From positions 51,352,734 to 51,416,733 of the forward strand of contig OY720350.1 in the NCBI GenBank assembly GCA_963082975.1: DNA of 64,000 nt. Reading direction: 5' to 3'. Origin of the DNA: Labia minor. Its lineage: Eukaryota; Arthropoda; Insecta; Dermaptera; Spongiphoridae. Position 1 is the stretch's first letter. Each line of letters opens with the position of its first letter. The notes under the pieces are model-generated. The model was not told where the DNA came from and did not search any database. It saw only the letters and a list, made by a program, of their open reading frames with translations. A program made the translations under genes and the position numbers. Positions 56,201 to 64,000 of the stretch are shown here, in pieces.

Positions 56201-59200
56201 ATTTTTATTTCATGATTTTTGATAATATTTTGAATTATAAATAAAGGTTAGAAGGTCTTTATTTTTTTAGATTTAATTTTTTAAAATTACAGTTGTGAAC
56301 ATACGTCCTGAAGGTTTAAGCTTAGAACGGATGCCTTTGTTTGTTTGATCTGTGGCAATTACTGCTTTGTTGTTATTACTTTCCTTGCCCGTTTTGGCGG
56401 GGGCTATTACAATGCTTTTGACTGATCGAAATTTGAATACGTCATTCTTTGGGATTACAAAACAGTGCTTCGCCTTTGATGGAACAGTTGATATTTTTCC
56501 ATGACCATGCTTTGTTTATCTTATTGATAATTACGATCATAGTGGGATATTTATTGAGCAGAGATTAGGGTTGAATAAGTACATCAATCGGTAGTGTTTT
56601 TGTATTTTAAATAAATGTTTATTATGGACTTTACTCAAGATTTTTGTTAATTTTTTTGTCACCAAGATAGATGAAAATTTACCAGCTGAGTAAGTATAAC
56701 AAATCGGATAATAATATTAACAATAATAATTATAAGGTACAGCATAAATCATGATCAATTAATTTATTTACTTACTCGCATCTACATTGTAAGTTTGGAA
56801 ATTTATCTGGTAAAGTCAATTTGATTGGTATTCCACACCGCTTGTTTAGAAAAGGCTCTATTTTAATCTGAAGTTTATAAAAATATTTACATATTAAGAT
56901 CGAACATTAATGAAATATTCTGTATTTTAATATATTTTACCTGAATGATAAAATCACCAACGCTTTGATTGAGAAAGGCTAGCCAAAATCTTTTTATTTG
57001 AGCATTAAATATTCCAAATGATATATGAATATGTGCTACTCCAGGTTTAAGAGTACTTTTTATTCTTCTACTTTCTGATAATGTATCAAAATAAATATCT
57101 TGAATATACAATTGTCGTGGAACTTTTTTCACTCGAATACATTGCCATAAATTAAAATTCTAAAATGAATCAACATTTGCAAATACTAAAATCTATATAT
57201 TAATTTTATTCTATTAAAATGAAAAAAAAAACAAAAAAATTCCTAGGAAGGTAAATCACTACCACTGGCTATTTGTAATAGCCTCGGTAGAACAATTTCG
57301 GATTTTGAAATAAGAATTATAAAAATAATAGTATTATATACAAGAATGCTTTATTATTAGACAAAATCAAAAAAAAATTATTGCAAAAAAAAAATTGGAA
57401 AACTTTACAGAAATCGATAATGTCTTTATTTTAATATTTAATTAAACACATTTATTGTGTAATATTAGTTATTATTTATATTATTATTATTATTATTTAT
57501 TCAAGAAATATATATACAATAATTCTGTATGTTATTACGATCCACCTCTTTGGGTGGTGACAAAAAAAAAACAGCAAAAACATCCAAAAAGCAAAACATA
57601 TTTACATATTTACATAATAACTAACACTCTGTAATCAACAATCATAATGTCTTAAATTGACTTTTACATCTTTTCAAATATATACAGTAAAGAAAAACCA
57701 TAACAAGAAAAACAAAATATAAAAAAATGCCAAAAATCGAACATAATGCAAAAAAAAAAAAAAAAATAAATAATAAGTTGACCTGTGGCCAGGTCCGAAC
57801 CGACCGACGGTTTGAAGTAAATTAATTTCCAGCTATAGAAACAATTTCAAATAATTTTAATATATCTATTAATGTAATAAAAAACAGATATGGATAGAAC
57901 ATAAATATTTTTAATTTTATTTTATTTATAATATATATATGCAAGACCAGGCTGTTACGTCATGAATGGCTGGATGACTTCATTTAATTTTATAATAAGA
58001 AAAAACTAATAAAGATGATTTTTCTCGAGGATAAAACCAATACAAGGTGCATGATTCGTGGTGATATGTAAAAACTCTCCTCATGTGAAATTTGGTGTGA
58101 AAATAACCCTTCCCTTCCTATCGTCGATGCTAATACTACCACTTCCGGTTTCCGGATTTGCACCCAAAGTTGATCAATTCATCATACTGATGCATTAACT
58201 AAATATACAAAAATTTCATCAAAATCCGTTGAGCCGTTCAGTCTGTACACATCTATACGGACGGAAGGACAGACATCATGCTAAAAATACTTTTTTCTGT
58301 TAAGAAAATGCATGATTCGTGGAGATATGTAAAAATCTCCACATATGAAATTTGGTGTGAATTTAATACCTCCCTTACTATCGTCGGTCGGTAAAAAGGA
58401 ATAACTAATCGTTATTTTTCTAATATGAAAGATCTCAGATTTTATATATTATCTTTCATATAATTTATATAAACATAACATAAATTTATATAAACAATTT
58501 CGAAAATTAATATTAATATTTTACCTGATCAAATTCTTTCGAAGTATTTGCATCAGTATTCGAAAAATATATATCATATAGGCATGCATTAGGAAAGGGT
58601 GATTTGAGTTTCAAAGTAACATTATGAAAAGAATATAATGGAGCTTTAATATTCTAAAAAAAAAAATATATTAGAAAATTTTTTTTTAAATTATTATAAG
58701 GATTAAATTATCCAGGGTCGTCATTTGTATTCATTTTTGTTTCTTCCCCCTCCTCAATTCCCTCATACACAAACAAAAACTAAAATGACGTCCCTGAAAT
58801 AATACTTTTTTTTATTTAGAGGATATCTTACCATTTCTTGTGAAACTGCGAGGTCATTAGACTCGCCAATAAGGTCAAAAACCAAATTTAAACCTCGTAT
58901 TCCAGGACTATAAGCTCCACTTAAAAGTAACGTTGCTTTTCATGAAATATTTAAAAAAATATATAAAACTGAACAAAAGTAAGAAGTTTTTTTTAATTCT
59001 AATTCTAATATAATATTATTAATTACCTGTAGCATTAGCGATATGTCGTGCATCATAATTAATATTAACTATTATAGGTTGATTGCTTTCTAACTCAATG
59101 GTTTCTTGTTGTGATTGAACTGAGAATTGTTTAGCGTTTTCACCAATAAAATACACTCGATAGACACAACTTGAAGCTGACATTATTTTCACCTGATAAA

Positions 59201-62200
59201 AAAATTAATTGAGAATACGTTGTAGTTTTATTTGTTGAACAATATATTCATAATATTTTTATATTCATTATTTTTGAAAAGTTGACGTCCCTTTTGGGTC
59301 TATGTTAAGCATTGTTTATTAGCCCACAAGTAGATTCACCATTGCTATCTATCTTCCTAGGTTTTCCTTTGCTAGAAGAATCGAATCGATTGATGGATAC
59401 GTTACTATTTAACACAAAATATCTACGAAATGCTTAGTGTGTTCCAATTATAGAGTAGCAATTCCCATAACGCCCTTCACAAATCACTGAACCAATTTAT
59501 GGGTACTGCAAAGGTTAGATACTACCAACGATATGAGCTCCACATCTCATTCATTAATTTTAATAACAGCTTAAAAGATAATATAAAAGACTGGAAATCG
59601 GTGGAGATCCAATTTTTACACACTCTAGATTTTGATGTTTCTTTATGTTTTGTAGGTCCCTGAGTCATTGTCACTAAGGTTGAGAAAATTGTATGTGTAT
59701 ATGTGTGTCTGTGTGTATGTGAACAAGATTACACAAAAACGGTTTGGGCTAGAATAATGAAATTTTGTACACAAAATTCGTAGTTTTCTATCAACTTTGA
59801 GAAATGTACCCCTTTTGGAAGAGGATCATTACCTACCACGTTTTCATTTTTTTCCTCTAGACCAGTGATTCTCAACCTTTTTGGGCCAAACGCCCCCTTT
59901 GTAAGACCCGCTTCTTAATTCTCCCCCCTATAAATTTTTACAGATAAAAATTTCATGATAATCCTTTATATAAGGTAGGTACACTAGGTGATACTTAGAG
60001 CCATATTGAAAAATCGAATTTCAGAACCTGATTGCAAATCATCTTTTTTTTTTTTTTAGAACCATATTGAAAAAAATTGAAAAAAGAGGAAATGTTTAAA
60101 AAGCCTGTTCGCAAAATCATCTTACCTTTTTTTTAGAGTTGAAAATGATTTCGCCCCCCAAAATCGTATAGCCAAATAATCGCCCCCTTTAAGATGTCGA
60201 TCGCCCAGGTTGAGAATCACTGCTCTAAACTGACCGTAAAAATAAAGATATAGTATGTTTGATAGTTTTTCACATGATTAAAAATTGTATAAAACTGCTA
60301 TATATAGAATTTCAGCTTGATAGAATCGCTGAAAGTACCGGAATTAACTTTATAACACGACTGCACATCACGCGCCAACACGTTACAAAGAGCTAAACAT
60401 GCGCTGATTTAATAAATATTATTTATCAATATTCATTTATAATTTATAATTTAATTATTTGAACTTAATTTAAATATAATATATGTTAATTAACCCAATT
60501 CAAATTTGCGAGACACTCCAGACTTTTTATTTCTAACCTTCACCACCTGACCCACTGACTGCCTGCCGTTTTCCAGTATATATATCTAATCAGTCAATAT
60601 TATAAAATTAAAAGAAAATATTTGTATTCTAAATTGATATATATTTTTTAATATTCAATACCTTTCTAGAACTTGTATTGTTTAATGTTGCTGAGAATAA
60701 AATTTTCCTTCTTGGTTTAAAACTTGGTAGAATATCATAAAGATGATGGACCAACATGATCATAAGCACCGGATTTGGACAAATAATTTGTGATGGTAAA
60801 ATAGTAAAACTAATTTTCAATAAATTCCATGCATCTATTACTTTTGAAACATTGTGATTTGCCTGTATTTATATATATATATATACATATATCTTTAAAC
60901 ACAAGTTATTATCATTTTTTAAAATATTGAATGATATATTTAAACCTGTACGATATTTGATGGATGTAGAAATATGTCAAGAAAACATTCGTAAGCCAGA
61001 TAAGGACAGTATGTAAATGTTAAAATGCAGAAGACGATACCATCATCTAGAGAATTTTCGAAATCAATAATGTTACGTGGTTCTAATGGTGATTTTAATT
61101 GTTGTAGTTTCGAAAAGGCAATATAATTTTCATCATAACATGATTGTAACCATTTTAATAATCCAATTTCAGAGTGTGAATATCTAAAATATAAATTTAT
61201 TTATTTAAATTAATTCAATTATATAGTATATAAAATTTATTTGATCGAATTACCTGTTGATATCATGTAGTGGTATTTTATTATTAACATCTTTGTAGTA
61301 AGCGTCTAGAAAGCAAGTTTGACAGATATCATCTTTAAATAGCTAACAAAAAAGAATTTGGAACAAAAATTGTGCATTTCATTATTTATAAAGATAATGG
61401 AAGTAAAAGTATGTATTATATTTATTCTATTAGATTTCTTAGTTATTTGATTAATAATCTTGTATATTATTTTCTAGTAATTATTAATATTTAAATATTA
61501 AATAATATACATAAATAAATAATTTTTGATAGGAACTAATTTACCTTATTAAGAAAAAAGACTTTATAAATTTCCAATACTAATTGGAGCCAAGCATATT
61601 TACTAATACGATAAAATGCGTCTCTACTCATCGGCTTCCAACAATCAATACATGTTTCAGGACTATATTCATGCAAAACCTCTTCATGAAGTGTATTTAA
61701 TGACCAATTTAGTCTATAAAGTATTGCCCAATCTTGTCGATCACTCCATTTGTTGTTATCATCTTCCAAAAAAGGATCAAATGCCCGAAGATGTAAAGAT
61801 CCAAATTTATGCTTAATAAATAATAAAAATAATATAAATTATCTGAATTATTTGAGATTAAATAATATTAATAGACTATGGAATATATATAAATGATTGA
61901 ATTTTCCCCAGATCTGTATTTTATATATGGTATAAATACAGGGTGGAGCAGAAAGACCTATCCGATTTCAAAACGTTATAAAATTAAAACCATTCAGCTT
62001 GTCAAAAAATATCTTTTTATTAACATATCGCAAATTTTATGCCATTTTTGAATTTAAGTTTTGAAGAGCACATCACTCAAATGTCGTCCTTGGGAGCGGA
62101 TACACTCATTTAGGCGCCCGTGGTAGCTTTCCATGACTTTCACCGTCATTTCCACAGGAATTTCTTCACTACGAAGTTTCCCTTCGTAAAGCAAGAAGGG

Positions 62201-63455
62201 TCCTTGATCGATGCTGGTAAACATTCGATTTGAGGTAACCCCAAAGGAAGAAGTCACATGGAGTGAGATCCGGTGAGCGCGGCGGCCAGCCAAGATCACC
62301 TCTTAGAGAAATGAGGCGACCTGGAAACATTTCCCTGGTGACTTCTTTTTCAATGCTCAACCCGTCTGTCGAAAATTTGACACCCACACTGTAATCGTAG
62401 CGTGATGTGGAACATGATCATGACGCCCGAGCCCGAAATGAATTCGAAAAGCACGTTGTGTAGCAATTATCGAACTGCCTATTTCGATAAACCGCTCAAT
62501 AACAAAAGCACGATGTTCACCAGACCAATGCATGTTGACTACTCACAAATGGCATAAAACCGGCTTTCTAACGGTTTTTACCCCACTACTCTACCTGCTC
62601 CCTCTTCTGAGAAAAAGGGATTTGAAATCCAATAGATTTTTCTGCCTCACCCTGTATATACCATATATTTCAAGATAATAATCTAGAGAGGGCAATTAAT
62701 ACACAAAAAAATTAATTACTCTATATGAGGGAACTTTGCTTTTTTTCTCTATAAATAAATAATCTTCATAATCAAGAAAATATTCAGGGCGACTTAGAAT
62801 AGGTTGTCCTTCCAATTCTAATATTAATTCTTTTAGATGTTCGAACCAATCTATAAGTATCTTTATTCTTTGCTCATCATTTTTATAAACTTTGCTACAA
62901 TAAATAATATAGAATATTAGTGAGGCAATCATAATTCAAATTTATGGATTATAAAAATATTTCAAAATATTTTTGTAATTTTTGATAAATTTTTAAAATT
63001 TATTATTTAGGTTAATTGATTTATCAATAGATTTATTTATTAATTTTATTCTCATTAGAATAATTAACATTTATTTTATATGCTTCTTTAAGAATTTTCA
63101 TTGAAAAATATAAATTTCCCATTACTTATTAATTTATTTTACATATATTTAAAGAATAGGTAACGATAAGTTTGAAATTAAAATTTAGAAAATTTCATCT
63201 ACTATAGATAAGTACAATTATTTGTTTTATGTTTTTTATAAAGTTTCTTCTTACTTGAAAAAAAATTCTTGGCTAACAGAACTAGATACATTTGAAATTA
63301 AATTAAAAATATTAGGTCTGACTGGTTTCTTTCCAGAATATTCTAATTTTGGCTCACGCATTATTAAATCGTCTGGTATTTTATAACTATAGGTGGAATA
63401 AAACGCTTGTTCAAAAAGCCAAAGTTCAGCAGCATTTAAAGTTTTTTGTAAATGT
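53133..63455 (-). CDS. CFAP47: CFAP47-like axonemal protein, C-terminal part, 14 exons (5' partial)
   Basis: Exons read on the minus strand: 63455-63255, 62894-62720, 61811-61545, 61342-61254, 61183-60946, 60862-60662, 59192-59027, 58935-58832, 58653-58525, 57159-56941, 56867-56776, 55843-55710, 53723-53542, 53249-53133. All introns are GT-AG and all phases agree, giving 770 codons plus TAA. A helical region comes first. A calponin-homology domain is split over exons 5 and 6 ([17 protein letters not shown], then [19 protein letters not shown]). PapD/ASH-type Ig-like stretches follow ([36 protein letters not shown]), then [13 protein letters not shown] and a basic last exon. CFAP47 family proteins belong to the central apparatus of motile cilia and sperm flagella; the assignment rests on this domain order and on motifs I recognise, not on a search. 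The N-terminus lies beyond the window. The exact last exon is the least certain part. No promoter is in view. Confidence 0.82.
53542..53723 (-). CDS. CFAP47: CFAP47-like exon 13
   Basis: Acceptor atattttag; two bases complete a glutamate codon, then 60 codons up to donor gtaaga. Encodes [40 protein letters not shown] and [11 protein letters not shown]. The frame stays open a little past the donor, but the intact GTAAG and the phase-0 match to exon 14 favour splicing here. Confidence 0.78.
54082..55422 (-). pseudogene. Split and deleted mariner transposase
   Basis: N-terminal codons MSSLEQR, insertion, then [40 protein letters not shown] and after a frame change the C-terminal end. Two independent events inactivated it: the internal deletion and the nested insertion. 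Confidence 0.75.
54374..55399. mobile_element. hAT-like non-autonomous element nested in the mariner
   Basis: Ends CACAGTGGTATGAAACGCC and, in complement, TGAAGTGGTCTGAAACGCC, with AGCTGGCCAAAAAT following in both. The flanks CCACGCTG and GCGCGCTG differ at two of eight positions. Taking out the element restores the mariner sequence EQRGNIKFC. No transposase; it contains short GC-richer stretches (54900-55000). Confidence 0.6.
55710..55843 (-). CDS. CFAP47: CFAP47-like exon 12
   Basis: Acceptor tttttaaag, donor gtaaca; one base completes GAA and one base is left over. Encodes [20 protein letters not shown] and [17 protein letters not shown]. The [13 protein letters not shown] core, read from the spliced frame, is a convincing family-like motif. 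The next intron is 1986 bases and holds a mariner with a second element inside it. Confidence 0.8.
55844..56775 (-). other. CFAP47-like intron 11, 932 bases
   Basis: The only long intron without a recognised mobile element. 56290-56530 is less AT-rich (CCGTTTTGGCGGGGGCTATT, GTGCTTCGCCTTTGATGG) and may be an old insertion; no ends found. Confidence 0.4.
56776..56867 (-). CDS. CFAP47: CFAP47-like exon 11
   Basis: Follows a 73-base intron (acceptor aaacttcag); ends with two bases (GA) before gtaagt. Encodes [20 protein letters not shown] and [10 protein letters not shown]. The codon completed across the next intron is GAA. No separate domain call. Confidence 0.75.
56941..57159 (-). CDS. CFAP47: CFAP47-like exon 10
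   Basis: Phase 0, 73 codons, acceptor aacattttag preceded by T-rich sequence, donor gtaaaa. Encodes [20 protein letters not shown], then [20 protein letters not shown] and GDFIIQ. The FWLAFLNxSVGDF pattern is the kind seen in the repeated Ig-like modules of CFAP47/hydin-type proteins. Confidence 0.82.
57772..58396 (-). mobile_element. HINE-B in CFAP47-like intron 9
   Basis: Starts AATAAGTTGACCTGTGGCC and ends CGTCGGTCGGTAAAAAG, so it lies in the same transcriptional sense as the gene. Full length, with both internal blocks; both CRE-like sites have mutated (TTACGTCA, TGACTTCA). Confidence 0.8.
58525..58653 (-). CDS. CFAP47: CFAP47-like exon 9
   Basis: Phase 0 at both ends, 43 codons, behind a run of T ending in tag and before gtaaaa. 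Encodes [20 protein letters not shown] and [16 protein letters not shown], beta-strand-rich and consistent with another Ig-like module. The following 1365-base intron contains a HINE-B copy in the reverse orientation. Confidence 0.8.
58832..58935 (-). CDS. CFAP47: CFAP47-like exon 8
   Basis: Two bases complete an alanine codon from exon 7, then [20 protein letters not shown] continues the Ig-like module, ending in full codon ATG before gtaaga. The acceptor (catgaaaag) has a weak pyrimidine tract, so this boundary is a little less sure, but the joined frame and sequence match the family. Confidence 0.78.
59027..59192 (-). CDS. CFAP47: CFAP47-like exon 7, Ig-like/ASH module
   Basis: Acceptor tttatcag, donor gtaatt; starts in phase 0 and leaves one base (G). 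Encodes [20 protein letters not shown] and [17 protein letters not shown], the alternating hydrophobic pattern of a PapD/ASH beta-sandwich as found after the CH domain in CFAP47. Confidence 0.82.
59627..60521 (+). mobile_element. HINE-A in CFAP47-like intron 6, carrying a MITE
   Basis: Lacks the extreme 5' end and starts near TTTTGATGTTTCTTTATG; ends ATTTGCGAGACACTCCAG, where the subterminal repeat and hairpin have partly collapsed. The GT microsatellite is at about 59693-59718. Diverged more than other copies. Confidence 0.7.
59863..60222. mobile_element. hAT-type MITE, 360 bp, nested in HINE-A
   Basis: Ends CAGTGATTCTCAACC and GGTTGAGAATCACTG are perfect 15-bp inverted repeats. The flanks CTCTAGAC (59855-59862) and CTCTAAAC (60223-60230) are an 8-bp duplication with one change. 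CGCCCCC motifs lie near each end. No coding capacity. Confidence 0.8.
60662..60862 (-). CDS. CFAP47: CFAP47-like exon 6, second half of the calponin-homology domain
   Basis: Acceptor aaatacag, donor gtattg, 67 full codons. [17 protein letters not shown] is followed by [20 protein letters not shown], the CH-domain C-terminal helix as found in CFAP47-type proteins, and then a basic linker. The next intron is 1469 bases, most of it an inserted HINE with a nested MITE. Confidence 0.85.
60946..61183 (-). CDS. CFAP47: CFAP47-like exon 5, first half of the calponin-homology domain
   Basis: Acceptor atattttag, donor gtttaa; one base completes arginine from exon 4. It encodes the first part of a CH fold: [17 protein letters not shown], then [17 protein letters not shown] and [15 protein letters not shown]. 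The acidic DxxxSLxDG segment and the following hydrophobic helix are typical of the CH core. This is the strongest family evidence in the gene. Confidence 0.85.
61254..61342 (-). CDS. CFAP47: CFAP47-like exon 4
   Basis: Short exon after acceptor tttgttag, in phase 0, ending with two bases (AG) before gtaatt. It encodes [20 protein letters not shown] and continues into exon 5 across a 70-base intron. The exon is short, but both splice sites and both phases fit. Confidence 0.75.
61545..61811 (-). CDS. CFAP47: CFAP47-like exon 3
   Basis: Phase 0 at both ends, 89 codons, acceptor ttattaag and donor gtaaat. Tryptophan-rich helical sequence, e.g. [20 protein letters not shown] and [20 protein letters not shown]. 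The intron upstream of it (61812-62719) holds a complete small mariner/Tc1-like element. Confidence 0.8.
61939..62654 (-). mobile_element. mariner/Tc1-like element in CFAP47-like intron 2, 716 bp
   Basis: Ends CAGGGTG(G)AGCAGAAAGA and complement, flanked by TA (61937-61938, 62655-62656). The minus strand keeps [20 protein letters not shown] at the N-terminal end (about 62532 down), then [34 protein letters not shown] and [20 protein letters not shown]. The middle is deleted. Confidence 0.8.
62054..62535 (-). pseudogene. Transposase remnant, N- and C-terminal parts
   Basis: The N-terminal HTH ([35 protein letters not shown]) is followed by a deletion and then by the third catalytic motif [20 protein letters not shown] in another frame. 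Several frame changes between 62390 and 62160. The first two catalytic aspartates are absent. Confidence 0.7.
62720..62894 (-). CDS. CFAP47: CFAP47-like exon 2
   Basis: Acceptor attgtag and donor gtaatt. One base completes the codon from exon 1 (AAC), and the exon ends on a full codon. It encodes an acidic helical stretch including [20 protein letters not shown] and [18 protein letters not shown]. The ORF runs past the donor only briefly. Confidence 0.78.
63255..63455 (-). CDS. CFAP47: CFAP47-like exon 1 of those in the window
   Basis: Acceptor tttttcag precedes 63455 and donor gtaag follows 63255. One base completes a codon from an unseen upstream exon, and two bases (AA) carry over to the next exon. 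The open frame includes [20 protein letters not shown] and [18 protein letters not shown]; the other two frames have early stops. No known domain is recognised here; it lies upstream of the CH domain. Confidence 0.75.
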
Positions 63456-64000
63456 CTGAAAAAATAATTATTAAAATAAATAATTATTAAATAATAAAAA
63501 TAAAATAAATGTAAACATTTTTAATTCAAATCAATAAAAAAAATTATAATAATTTTGATAAAGTCGATCTTAATGTCAATATAGCCTATGGCCTAATTTT
63601 CAATCATAATTATCATCGCCCCGTTTACAATAAAATGTATAAAACACGTATGTATATTGTACTATACTGAGTATTTAGGATTCGGGTTTTAAATCATTAG
63701 TTTTATTAGTATGTGTGCTCTCCTTTAAGTCAATTAAACAATTTTTTCTTGGATATTCTGGTACCCCACAGGTTGAGTATCGTTGTTGTATACAATAGAT
63801 GTCACAATTATTTTTTATTTAGAAATAAAATTACTTATTTAATATATTTCTGCAAATTAATTAATTATTAAAATTTACTTAATAAAATATTACATAAGTT
63901 AACCAAAAAAATATTAATAATTCTAAAATGAAAGATTTTCTACTTTATAAGCTATTATAGAAAGATTGATATATAAATGTGCCAATAAATTCAATTGAAA
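63456..64000. other. CFAP47-like intron, part in the window
   Basis: Sequence upstream of the first visible exon, read to the window end. No additional exon with matching phase and splice sites could be supported. 63660-63790 is slightly less AT-rich (GGTACCCCACAGGTTGAGTA) and may belong to a repeat. Confidence 0.5.

Noticed and set aside
61616-61816. Plus-strand 66-codon frame
   Set aside because: Antisense to CFAP47-like exon 3.

Overview
The window reads as nuclear DNA of an arthropod, most likely an insect. It is strongly AT-rich. One multi-exon gene has short GT-AG introns, and the rest is filled with decayed transposable elements typical of arthropods: at least six kinds of mariner/Tc1 relics with TA target duplications, hAT elements with 8-bp duplications, RTE-like LINE tails, a Penelope-like fragment, tRNA-derived SINEs and Helentron/HINE-like non-autonomous elements. 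No bacterial gene organisation, CRISPR array or rRNA was seen. The species cannot be named from the sequence alone.

The only confident protein-coding gene is on the minus strand at the right end (63455 down to 53133). I read 14 exons whose splice phases join without a break into 770 codons plus a stop. They encode the C-terminal part of a CFAP47-like axonemal protein: a calponin-homology domain followed by PapD/ASH-type Ig-like modules. The N-terminal exons lie beyond position 64000. Four of its introns hold mobile elements (a mariner/Tc1-like element, a HINE carrying a nested hAT MITE, a second HINE, and a mariner carrying a nested hAT-like element), yet the reading frame is intact.

Positions 1-53130 contain no gene I can support. 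Working rightwards, this part holds a Tc1/mariner end (1-382); a tRNA-type SINE split by a hAT MITE (4.1-4.5 kb); HINE-A and HINE-B copies (6.0-8.2, 13.5-15.4, 18.3-18.9, 22.0, 34.1-36.3, 38.5-39.2, 46.3-49.2 and 52.5 kb); mariner relics (8.8, 11.1, 18.1, 26.4 and 43.7 kb); a 1.2-kb hAT element (16.0 kb); LINE 3' ends with paired GC hairpins (21.8, 30.7, 40.4 and 45.9 kb); and a Penelope-like foldback (37.3 kb). Two related segments of 2.7-3.5 kb (22.56-26.05 and 49.24-51.93 kb) each carry a GC-rich island, in the same orientation, and I could not assign them to a known class.

The two HINE-like families share one architecture although their sequences differ: a T-run, a 5' subterminal inverted repeat, a central minisatellite, the matching 3' subterminal repeat, then a short terminal hairpin. 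HINE-B also carries two palindromic TGACGTCA (CRE-type) sites per copy. These families and the paired GC-island segments are the main candidates for something not yet described.
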